Source: Trichosporon coremiiforme (lineage: Eukaryota > Basidiomycota > Tremellomycetes > Trichosporonales > Trichosporonaceae). Taken from it: DNA of 64,000 nt. This document shows positions 20,873 to 30,099 of this stretch, piece after piece. The stretch spans positions 1,707,518 to 1,771,517 of the forward strand of contig BCJJ01000002.1 in NCBI GenBank assembly GCA_039545355.1, written 5' to 3'. Both the position numbers and the translations under genes were made by a program. Position 1 is the stretch's first letter; every line of letters begins with the position of its first letter. The notes beneath the pieces are model-generated. The model was not told where the DNA came from. It saw only the letters and a program-made list of their open reading frames with translations, and made no database searches.

Positions 20873-22456
20873 TTACTCCTGCTTCATCATGCGGTGAATC
20901 TCGGGGTCCTGGGACATCCACTCGTCGAACGTCCACTGGTCGACGCCGGTCGAGCTACTCCTCTCCTGTTTTCCGTACTCGCCATACTCATTCTGGTATT
21001 CTCCAGTGATGAGCTGGTTCCAGGCGTCCCATCTGACCGTGAGGCGCTCGTGGGTCTCAAGGCTCGCGAACTCTGCTCTTGAGACATGAGCCGTGTCGAC
21101 GGGAAGTTTAGAGATTTTGGCAATCTTGCGCGCGATCTCGAGCGGCGTCAGCCACTCCCCGATCGCGTGCACGTCCTCGCCCGGGTACCTGCGCGACTTG
21201 CTGCAGAGGTGCGCCTTCAGCGTGCTGATGACGTAGAGGCCAGTCTGCTCCAGAGCGTACATGGGCATCTTGACATCGTCCGGGACCGGGCACTCGAGGA
21301 TCCACCGGTCGCCGTCGCGGCGCAGCCACTCCCGCACCCTGCCGTACGCCACCGTAGTGTGGAGCACGGTGTGCGCAATGCCGCGCTTCCAGAGCTCGGC
21401 CTGCGCCTCAATCACCTTCTTCGGCCGCCCCAGCACGCCCTCGACGACCTCCTGTCCGCACGCCGTTACTCGGAACACGACGTGCCCCACCTTCGCCTCT
21501 TGGCAGGCGTTCAGCGCCTTGGAGAGCTGACACGCGTCCGCCTGTCTCGCGATCTGCGTGCGGGCCGGTTCGGGCTGGTGCTGCAGGATCCCGTGAAGTT
21601 TGAGCACTGTCGTCAGCTTGGTCCCTTTCAGCGAGGATGATACACCAGTGCTACATGACTGCGGATCGCGGATCGCGGATCGCGGATCGCGGATCCCTCG
21701 GAGCCGAGCCGAAGAGAACTCACCATTCGTGGACAGATACACCGCGCGCATGTTCATCAAGTGCTTGCCATAGCTGGTCGGGTCGTCCATGTCGACCTGG
21801 ATCACAGGCACGTTCGCGGCGCGCAGCTCGTTCGCCTCGGCGCAGCTGTCGTCGACCATAAGCGCGACAAGAGCCCAGCACCGTGCGGCCAACAGCTGGC
21901 GGCACAGAACGATGCCTTCCTCCGTCTCAGCACCAAAAACGGCGATCGGAATCGGGTCGGGGGCGGTAGCACTGGCCAGGCGCGCCGGGTCCAGAGCGCC
22001 AAGAACGTGGTCGAAGTCGAAGAGCCGGTGCCACCGCTTGCTGCCGGACCGACGGGCGGGGGTGTTCGTTCCGTGCGTCGCTGCGGCGGGAGAGCGACTA
22101 GCGGGCGGAGGGGAGTTGGGTGATCCGCTGAGCATGGGTCCGGGGGAAGGCGGCGACGAGCTGGGCCGCGGGACAGAAGCAGCAAGAGGGGGAGAGGAGG
22201 CTTCCGACTCGGCTTCCCGCTCCTCCTCCTCTTCGAGGAAGGAGAACGGTGTCGTTGTCGCGCACGAACCCAGGAAACGGCTGTCGACAAACTGGGAGAG
22301 GGAAGACGACTTCTGGCTGCCGTTGTGGCTCCCGGCGCTAGACGTCGACGCCGAACGCCGCCGTCCGTTGGCGGCTGGGATAGGTCGTGGTGCCGAGTGC
22401 GCCACCGGCGAGGAGGGCTGGCGCTGCGGGATGGGACGAGCAACGTTCGCTGTCAT
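20873..22456 (-). CDS. NmrA-like NAD(P)-binding Rossmann protein
   Basis: Two exons (22456-21724, 21606-20873) encode 488 residues. Residues 1-165 are Ser/Pro/Arg-rich and probably disordered, with an acidic LEEEEEREAE patch. An NmrA/atypical short-chain dehydrogenase domain follows. The dinucleotide-binding strand-loop-helix is PIAVFGAETEEGIVLCRQLL (about 170-188), in which the usual GxxGxxG is only partly kept. A second strand ends DMDDPTSYGKHLM, and later come HVVFRVTACGQE and AELWKRGIAHTVLHTTVAYG. NmrA-type proteins often sense NAD(P) redox state and bind regulators rather than catalyse; both roles remain possible. The 117-nt intron is a multiple of three with no stop, so its retention would give a 527-residue variant. 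Confidence 0.8.
   Translation of the reverse strand: MTANVARPIPQRQPSSPVAHSAPRPIPAANGRRRSASTSSAGSHNGSQKSSSLSQFVDSRFLGSCATTTPFSFLEEEEEREAESEASSPPLAASVPRPSSSPPSPGPMLSGSPNSPPPASRSPAAATHGTNTPARRSGSKRWHRLFDFDHVLGALDPARLASATAPDPIPIAVFGAETEEGIVLCRQLLAARCWALVALMVDDSCAEANELRAANVPVIQVDMDDPTSYGKHLMNMRAVYLSTNGEFSSARLRGIRDPRSAIRDPQSCSTGVSSSLKGTKLTTVLKLHGILQHQPEPARTQIARQADACQLSKALNACQEAKVGHVVFRVTACGQEVVEGVLGRPKKVIEAQAELWKRGIAHTVLHTTVAYGRVREWLRRDGDRWILECPVPDDVKMPMYALEQTGLYVISTLKAHLCSKSRRYPGEDVHAIGEWLTPLEIARKIAKISKLPVDTAHVSRAEFASLETHERLTVRWDAWNQLITGEYQNEYGEYGKQERSSSTGVDQWTFDEWMSQDPEIHRMMKQE
21661..21695. repeat. Five tandem copies of a 7-bp unit inside an intron
   Basis: GCGGATC is repeated five times without interruption within the single intron of the NmrA-like gene (21607-21723). 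It is a GC-rich microsatellite likely to vary in copy number. Confidence 0.9.
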
Positions 22457-25059
22457 GGTGGGCGTCAGCGCGGTGCGAGTGGAGATGGGCTAGTGTATGA
22501 TTGCAAGGTGGTTGGGGCCATGAGCTTGGACGATCATTGAGGTTGGAGGCATGAGCTGGGCAAGTTGGATGGGCAGCGGTGGGGCGTGGGCAGGGAAGGG
22601 CCTGGAACGGCAAGCGGCAAAAGGATGGCCGCAGGCCGCAGGCAGCGATGAATGAAGGCACCGACCACAGCTCTCCAGACGGCGTGCCTTGCGGATCTGC
22701 CCAGCCAGCTTGCATCATTACCGCAAACCATATGACATCCTAATCCAATCGCATTAGAGAATGCAAGTGCCTGAATACCGCTCAATTCTAATGGACCCCG
22801 TTTACAACCGAGGTGTCCTGGATCTTCTTGGATCGCCCACCAGGCCCCGGGATTCTGCAACTGCAAGGAAGGACGAGGCTCCGCCGGATAAACGGAAAAA
22901 CTTCGATGGCACCTGACGTTGCACAAGCGATCCGGATTCCGGACCACGTCTTCTTGCCACTTGACTTAGTTCTTCCGGTCAACCACGCTACACGGCTGTC
23001 GACGGCTCTTTGCTCGTGATTCGCACGCTACTCACACTCCACATCGCCATACTGCAAGCACCAGAGAGATCTGCTCCGCTTACCACGTGGCCGCACCCTC
23101 CCCCGCCGACGACTTCAAGCTTACTCTGCAATGCAGACGCCGCCGTCGTAACCACTGACGCAGCTCGCGGCAATTGGGGAGCAGCCACAGATGAGAAAGA
23201 CTAATACTACGCAGCCGCAATGACTAACAGGAAGGTCGCAACGGCTGACGAAGAAGTCTATAAGGCTCATGCGGGGGGAGGTCCGCATTGCACTTTGACG
23301 AGGAAAATCAACACAGGAAGAAGACCAAAGTGACAGGCGAGAAGTGCCGGAGAGGAAGACAACGTCAATCGCGAGCATTGCGCTGAGACCTGCACTCACT
23401 CCAGCAGCTGTCGGGCTTATCCTCGTGGGAGTGCTCAGACATCACTGTCCCCTACGGATACAAGACCTCGCCCGTTAAGCTCTGTCGAGCGGATAGCCCC
23501 AGTAAACCGCCCATCCCGTTTCCCGATGTCTTGGGGGTCTCGTCACCGGCAGGCCCCTGCCTTCGGCGAAGCCATGGCCAGTCACGGTGTAGCGTACGTG
23601 CTCGCGATGTGTCCAGGATGAGGCTGCAGCGGCTCCATCAGCGAAGAGCCCGGGGAACAACGTACCGCTGGGTGATTGGATAGGCAGCCCTTGTCGGAAC
23701 TCTGGAATGCGGAGTTCGGGACGAGTTGGAACCGTGGCCAAAGGTTTCTACTACCATGGAGCGGGTTGCAAAGCAACCCCGATGTCTTGGGATGGGTGCC
23801 AACTTCACAACGTGGTGTCGGAGCATTCGATACATAAGCCATTTGATGAGCATGTGCTCCTTCGACGAACCTCGACCCCACCGACGTCGATCATCGGCTT
23901 GGATTGGCGTGGAGGTGGTTTGCAGTTCCTATCGTTGGACTTCGTTAAGGCAATCCTACCCCAATCGCTTGGACGATGCACTAGTTGACATGTTGACATT
24001 GCAGGTCCGGGGAGCAAACGGCTTCCAGCGGTGCTCTCAAACTACTGAATGCAGCCATACCGTAGAGCAATTCAGTACGGATGCCAGTTTGAGACGGAAA
24101 CAGGAGGGTTGTGGATGCGCACCGGGTGCGCCTGCTAATGAACAAGTTGCACCGCACGGGCTCGGGATGAGCACTCCATGGCGGGGTTAGGTTGGACCCC
24201 GGGCGGGTGCTGGGCTAGCAGACGATGCCGGACTGCGTCTCAGATATAGAGAAGAGGAGACCGATAAGGCTGATCTCCCCCCCGGCGGCGTACCCGACAG
24301 ATTGGGAATGACAACCTACTCCTGCCCCAGGTTGAATGCGGGCCCGCAACGATTGAGCGAATCCAGACCTCCGTTTCTTGTTGGCTAGACAGCGGGTCCG
24401 GGTGTGCGTCGGGAGACAAACGAGTGAGGAATGCCAATACTGCCCATGCAGATAGGCTCGACTAGCTCAATCGAACTGCCTCGAGCCAGCACTCGACACT
24501 CCCACCAATGCACATCTCTTCACCCGAGAGTAGCGGCGAGAGTCAGCTGACCCCGCTGCCACAGCGTTGTATCGTATCGCAAGATGTCTCGTGGCGCCCG
24601 CCGTGCAGTCACAGGACTGGGGAAGCACCTGAAGAAGCAATCTCACCCCTGGTCGTCGAGGCTCAAGGCTCAGTGATGGATGTTTGGTACGCGTACCCAG
24701 TAGCTGTCGCGGATGTGTTCTTAATGCGACGCCAGCGAGCTAGAGAGGAGGCGAGTGTGTCGTAAGACCTGTCCACCGCCGGACTTTGTGGTTCGTCAGT
24801 GTGGCAACCGTTGCCCCTCAGGGACATCAGGGGTAACGCATGCATCGTTCTGCGAAAAAGGAGTACTCGGTGTGTGTGCGGGGGTATCTATGTTATGGGT
24901 AGTGCAGCCAGGATGATCAGAAAGAGTATGTTGCCAGTATGGGCGATGTTAAGGAGACAGAAATACAAGTATCTAGAAATATGGTGGGCAATATTGTTGT
25001 TGAATGTTCGATTGTTCGTCTGTGCATGGCATTTGCGTTTCGAGTGTGTCGAGGAAGTA
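22457..25059. other. 2.6-kb intergenic gap
   Basis: The gap holds the promoter of the NmrA-like gene on its left and the 3' flank of the next minus-strand gene on its right. Open frames here are short, lack the genome's codon bias and carry no recognisable motif. I see no tRNA, transposon end or repeat of note. Confidence 0.45.
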
Positions 25060-26103
25060 TCAGTTGTCGAGCTGTGCGGGGGGGCGGTCCGGCGTGATCA
25101 AGCGCATGTGCACTCTCCTCTTCGGCCGACTGGGGGGCATGCCGGAGAGTCCAGGCGACAGCGAGGGGACGGGAACACGCCTCGTGAACGGGAGAGGCGG
25201 AACGGGGGGAGCCTCAGCACCACCTTTGGCCTTGTTGCTGTGCTTGCTGCGGCCGCTGAGCTTGCTCCTCGCCGTAAGGATAGATGCGCGGCGAGATTTG
25301 CCACTCTTCATGGATTTAACGGTAACGATGGACGCGCGCTTGGCTTTCGTCTTCGCGCTCCGGATCGTCATCTGCGACACGCGCCGGTCGCGGAGTCCAC
25401 GCCAGAACCGTGTCGGCGTGATCAGGCGGCTGTCGCTGTACCCCAGCGCCGTGCCTGTTGGTACATGGTACATGTTGGGCCCTTCTGTACGCGCACGCTC
25501 CGCTTCCCAGTCTGCTGGTGTTCCGAGGGAGGAACAGTGAATGAAAGGCAGAGAGGGCGCGACGGGCTCGCTGGCGCCCGACTCTGTCGGCTGCGGCGCC
25601 GACATGCCGAGCCCGACGTCTGGGTGAGGCGGTACCGTGGGCGCGTTGGGTGACCGGGGGGAAGGGGACGGTGGGTGCGCCTGTCGAGAGTGGGTCGCGT
25701 GAAGCTTCTCGGGACTCGTGGCGGCCGTGTCATCCGCATACTCCTCGTAGTACTCGTGCCGGCGTGTGAGGCAGAAGAAGATGATGACACTACTCACGGG
25801 GCCGAGCAGGAGACCGCCAAGGACGCATCCGACTATGATTCCCGCTAGAGCGGACTCGGACAGGCGGACAGAGCTTGAGTTACTGGCGGCACTTGATGTC
25901 GCGCTAATCTTCGCAATAGGTGTTATCGTTGGCGTCGCAGTGAGTAGGTCGCCGTCCATGTCCCCCGGACTCAGGTCGTCGGGGATCCCTGGTGCCGTCG
26001 CGGCCGGCGCCGTCGCTGCTGGCATTGTCGCTTGCGGGGCCGCCAGCGCCGCGGTCGCCATCAAGATTGCGGCGACCAGCAGCACTCGGCGCGGTCGCGG
26101 CAT
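25060..26103 (-). CDS. Single-pass membrane protein with basophilic-kinase-site tail
   Basis: One exon of 347 residues, with the start chosen at 26103 because it begins a good signal peptide (MPRPRRVLLVAAILMATAALA); an in-frame ATG 75 nt upstream would bury it. A short ectodomain rich in Ala, Thr and Pro (about 23-80) leads to one transmembrane helix at about 86-112 (LAGIIVGCVLGGLLLGP...). The cytoplasmic tail is about 235 residues. It has a Pro/Ser-rich first half, then a highly basic serine-rich stretch with RRVS, KRAS and RRAS motifs, each fitting a protein kinase A-like consensus. The end is Pro/Arg-rich. No domain is recognised. The plan is shared with the protein at 18740-20503, although the ectodomain here is far smaller. 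A signalling or wall-sensing role is a guess. Confidence 0.75.
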   Translation of the reverse strand: MPRPRRVLLVAAILMATAALAAPQATMPAATAPAATAPGIPDDLSPGDMDGDLLTATPTITPIAKISATSSAASNSSSVRLSESALAGIIVGCVLGGLLLGPVSSVIIFFCLTRRHEYYEEYADDTAATSPEKLHATHSRQAHPPSPSPRSPNAPTVPPHPDVGLGMSAPQPTESGASEPVAPSLPFIHCSSLGTPADWEAERARTEGPNMYHVPTGTALGYSDSRLITPTRFWRGLRDRRVSQMTIRSAKTKAKRASIVTVKSMKSGKSRRASILTARSKLSGRSKHSNKAKGGAEAPPVPPLPFTRRVPVPSLSPGLSGMPPSRPKRRVHMRLITPDRPPAQLDN

Positions 26104-28019
26104 TGCGTTGCTGTGTCTGTGAATGAGAGTAATGTTGAGAATGCAGGATGCATCCCATTCCTGGTCTTCTAGCTGCAAGCTGTCATCCGCGGCGACGGCG
26201 TGGGATCACTCGACTCATCTTGGCATGTCAGCTGAGGCTGCTGGGCAACTGGGCGGGTGAGGACAAAGGCGTCCTGGGTTTGCTCTGACCGTAGCCGGTC
26301 CGCCAGGGGCAGTTTGGGTTCTCGCGACTGTCTTCGGCTGACGTCGGGCGCTGAGTGCGGCTGCCTGTCTGTGCGATCAAAGATCAGGCAATATTCAGGA
26401 CCGATTTCGTTGTTCGCGAAGGCAGCAGAGGGTCGGAGGGGAAGCTGATTAGTAGCTGTAGACACTCGGGCGGGGTTCCCCCGCGCGCGCTGCTCGCTGG
26501 GTGCTCGCTGCCGGCACAAGAAGGTATATGGAAACGCCAGGGGCGAAGCCCGGTGAGGCTCAGCTGGGTTAGCATTCTGGGACTTCGGCCCGGTGGTTGG
26601 ATTGTCATAGGCGGTTCTGAGGAAACGCTCCTGGCGGGCACCTCTGTGCTGAATCCGGCCCGATGGTCTCTGATGGGGCCATGGTGGTTTCGGACCAGGG
26701 CTAAATTCGATCCCAAGGAAACTCTATACGCGACGCACTACCTGGACCAGTTCTACGGTGCGACGTAGTACGGGGGTACTGTTCCCTACTGGTGGTATCG
26801 CGGTGCACGACGCCCGTTTGCATGGTCGTCGGACTATGCTGCAAGTACCGGTCCAGTATCACCTGGTATGTCCTTGTCCTTGGCAAAGTCGAGACATGTG
26901 CGCAACATTGTGGAGGAAGAAGACGACGGGGGAGGACGTAAGAAGCCGTTCAACGAAGCTCGAGACAACTTGGCACGAGGAAATCCGGACAATTCAATGT
27001 TTACGAACCTTATGGTACTCCGTCCACTCTGTATCCTTGGTTCCTTCCCAGTGACAAGAGCGAGCAAAAGAGCGTTTCGAGTACGGGCGCGCCAGTGCGC
27101 CTTCTGGCTTCTTCAATCGCTATTCAGTGAACCGTATGCCGAGAGTTCGGGTTACTGTGCCGCATGTTGCAACATGGAGTCAGCAAAGTCTGTTAGCGAC
27201 GAGATGACAGCAGTTCGGGACGAATGCAGGGTAAGTTACGCAATAGGCAGTGTTGAAGACGACGACACTGCGGACCTCTCTTGGGTTACTGTCCTCTCGC
27301 TGGGGCCAGAACAGTCCATTGGCAGTCTGTGGGAGCGCGCAGCTCATGGCGTTGAGCACCTGACCGCCGACGTACGGCTTACCAAATGCTTGGCGCCCCG
27401 GTATCGTCGCCAAGCATGGCAAAACTCCGGTAACATGAGGAGGTAGATGATGATGACTCTGATCCGATAACTGACTCCTTGATCCTGGTCTCCAGGCCAG
27501 GTCCCGGCCCTAAGATGTCGCAGACGACGGCATGAGTGGGTCAAAATAAGCAGCAGGGCAAGCCCACTTGTAGATATGCAGTGGGGTACGGCTTACATCA
27601 ACATTGCGAAATAGCGGGAAAGCAGGATCATTGAGGAGGTCGAATGCGGAGACTGTGGGAACTACTGTTACGAGCGGGACAGCGTCCGGTGACAAGACGA
27701 TCCAAGAGCGTGTATGGGCTTGGACGCAGTGATCGGTGGGTGAGATTAGAAGAGAGAAATGGATATGCTTATATGCTTAACATGACGAGGGAACTGGGCC
27801 CGGGTAGAGTTTCCGAGCCAACGGCGTGAGAAGGCGACAGCTTCAAAGTTAGCGTTTGCCTCTCGCACAATTGCCTTCCGTGACCCATGTGCAGAACTTA
27901 CCACGACTGGCTGGTTTCATCGGACGGCTTACAGTAGAGGACTTGCGGCACAGCTGCTGCTGTCGAAACCGCCGAGCTTGGCGAGGTGCTCAGAGCGAGT
28001 AACGAGTGCGAAATGGCGT
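26104..28019. other. 1.9-kb intergenic gap
   Basis: This holds the promoter of the membrane-protein gene (left) and the 3' flank of the small Gly/His-rich gene (right). A 192-codon frame at 26868-27446 (+) was considered and rejected because its codon use differs from real genes here and it shows no motif. Nothing else is supported. Confidence 0.45.
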
Positions 28020-28262
28020 CTAGAACAGACCGCAGAAGCGCCTCCGGCGGACGACGACGACGGGCGCGGCAACGGCTACGGGGCGGCGATGCCAGCCCCC
28101 ATGCCAGCCGCCGTGCCAGCCGCCGTGGAACCCTCGCCTGCCGACGGGGACAGCAACGGGGACAACGCGGGGACCAATGCGTGGACCAGCCATGCGCGGG
28201 CCTACGCGAGGTCCGGGTCCGGCACGGGGCCCGGGACCAAAGCTACGACGAGGTCGAAACAT
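28020..28262 (-). CDS. Small Arg/Pro/Gly-rich protein with GGWH repeats
   Basis: An 80-residue protein with no intron. Residues 1-35 are rich in Arg, Pro and Gly (FRPRRSFGPGPRAGPGPR). Residues 47-58 are three perfect tandem GGWH units. Then come a Val/Ala-rich segment (VAVAAPVVVV) and a basic end RRRRFCGLF. Support comes from C-biased third codon positions, a TATAAG box about 150 nt upstream and a leader that is pyrimidine-rich on the coding strand. There is no signal peptide or known domain. The His/Trp repeat could bind metal or interact with RNA or membranes, but that is speculation. Small proteins rich in Arg, Pro and Gly are common orphan genes in tremellomycetes, from general knowledge. 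Confidence 0.6.
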   Translation of the reverse strand: MFRPRRSFGPGPRAGPGPRVGPRMAGPRIGPRVVPVAVPVGRRGFHGGWHGGWHGGWHRRPVAVAAPVVVVRRRRFCGLF

Positions 28263-28775
28263 TATGAGGAATAGTGAAGCTGAGGGAGGCTAGGTGAAAT
28301 GTGTGAGATGCTGGTGCTGAATCAGTGAGATAGCGAGTGTGTGAGTGAACGTGCTGTTGCAAGCTAGAGAGAGCGTGGGTGCTGGGAGACAAGCGGGTCT
28401 CACACCCACTTATATGCCCCCCAGGAGGGAAGTGACCGGTTCACCTCCAACTGGAGATCATTCCCAAGCCAAGAGGGCGCAGCTATTCATCGCAAGCGCA
28501 GCAGGGCGTCGCGAATACCAGTGCCATGACGAGCTCAGAGACAAGCGCCCTTTTCGAGACCTCATCTTTCAAACATTGTCAGATGTGCGACCAGCGGTCA
28601 GGTGCTATCAGGAAACGCCTCCTGCGTCAGCATCAATGGGCGCCCCTTCGTCACAGCGGCTTGCTCAAAAAGATACATGCCGATGTGCGATATGACGATG
28701 CGTGTGTATTCAGTTGATGTTCTAATTGTCTGCATCTCGGCGCCAGACTCGTCTCGGCGGCCCCCCGGTCTGCGC
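28263..28775. other. Promoter region of the GGWH gene and 3' flank of DTD
   Basis: This 513-nt gap carries the TATA element and pyrimidine-rich leader of the gene to its left and the 3' flank of the deacylase gene. It has no additional gene. Confidence 0.45.
28409..28415 (-). promoter_or_regulatory. TATA box of the small GGWH-repeat gene
   Basis: On the minus strand the sequence reads CATATAAGTG about 150 nt upstream of the start codon at 28262, followed by a CT-rich minus-strand leader. Position and context fit a core promoter. Confidence 0.5.
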
Positions 28776-29830
28776 CTACTGGCTCTCCGCCGCACCGGCA
28801 CCGCCAGCGCTACCGGCAGCCTCCGCAGCGGCCATCTCCGCCTTGCGCTTCTCCCACGCCTCCTTCTTAGCCTTGCGCGCGTCATTCTTCGCCTTCGCGA
28901 TCGCGGCAGCCTCCTCCTTATTCACTTCCTTCTTCTGCGTCGGCGTCGCGGCACCACTGGCCGGGGTGGAGGAAGAGCCCTTCTTGCGTTCCTGACTGTC
29001 GAAAAGGATCGTCACCGGGCCCTGGTTGTTAGCTACCGCTTGTCCGCTTCCAGCGAGGGATTAAGGTGGTATCGAGAACGTGCGACATAAGATAAAAGGA
29101 CGGGATCGGTCGAGGTAGAAAGCTCAAAGAGATGCAGTGAGGTTCAGATGATTAACTCACATCGTTCGTCAGCGATACGGCCATCATCGCACCGAATTGT
29201 CCGTCCGACTATCAGTACATGTCTCTATCGAGTAACCCACCTTTGATGCGTTCCGGAACATAGGCATCCTTGATCTGCTCAAGGAAGGACGTGTAGAAGG
29301 CTTTGCCTGGTTGCGTCGACTGAGTCTGTCAGTTCCGAAAGCTCAGCACTGAAGCTCACCATGCTCTCGTGGAAGTCGGGTTTGAGGCCCTTGAAGTTGG
29401 CAAACAGGGTGAACTGGGAGACTGATGTTAGCTAACGCACACATGAGGAGAGGCATAGCCATCGTGAAGGTCGGTGAGGAAGTAAGAAAGGAGGGGAGGA
29501 AGACCGCGGATGGACTCACCGCATAGCACCTCGCCCTCGATGTCGGTCACGCCCTGCTTCCACGCTCCACCCTCGGCGCCGTCCCACAGTTTCGCGCCGA
29601 GCACTTTCTTAATGATCCAAGCGGCGTCATCGGGTGTGTCATCTGAAGTCAGCTAGGACCAGGACCCATCTGGCGACAGCCAAACTCACTTCGCTCGATG
29701 CCGACGAGCACCATAAGGCCCTTCCCGATGGAGCTGATCGTTTGCCCGTCAACTGTCGTCAGCTGCAGCGGGACCTCACCAGCTCACCGGTAACGGAAGC
29801 GTTGAGGACGCGCTGCACGACGGCCCTCAT
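28776..29830 (-). CDS. DTD1: D-aminoacyl-tRNA deacylase with Lys/Ala-rich tail
   Basis: Seven exons (29830-29788, 29752-29690, 29642-29520, 29421-29360, 29319-29241, about 29204-29161, 29021-28776) give about 219 residues. The start MRAVVQRVLNASVT and the motif VSQFTLFANFKGLKPDFHES, which contains the conserved SQFTL active-site strand, identify the DTD family. So does the GAMMAVSLTNDGPVTILFDS end with its Gly-Pro cross-subunit motif, usually NxGPVT. The enzyme hydrolyses D-amino acids (and glycine) wrongly attached to tRNA and acts in the cytosol. After the usual C-terminus there is an extra tail of about 65 residues rich in Lys, Ala and Glu. The junction between exons 5 and 6 is irregular: keeping frame needs a non-AG acceptor (see findings). 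Confidence 0.87.
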
Positions 29831-30099
29831 TTTGATGACTTGGCGGAGTGGACGGAGGGACTGTTGGCACGGACACCTTACCTTGTGATCGACCTCCACC
29901 TGCCTCCACCGACGCTCGGCGTCGGCACTGACTCTGACGAGATTGCGGGCCCTGTGGCACCAGTGTTCAGGATCTCGCAAGAAGTGACATGAATTATAAG
30001 GCTCTCTACTCTTTACGACAAGTTACTCTAAAGTAATACATGAGAACATGCAACACAGACTGCATGGTCTCACGTCAGCGGTAGAGATGCACCGGAGCC

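Noticed and set aside
24799..25653. 284-codon plus-strand frame overlapping the tail of the membrane-protein gene
   Set aside because: Shadow of the minus-strand coding exon; the first half lies in non-coding sequence with no signal.
26868..27446. 192-codon plus-strand reading frame
   Set aside because: Begins with ATG but has no domain, weak third-position bias and no splice or promoter support; probably chance in GC-rich DNA.
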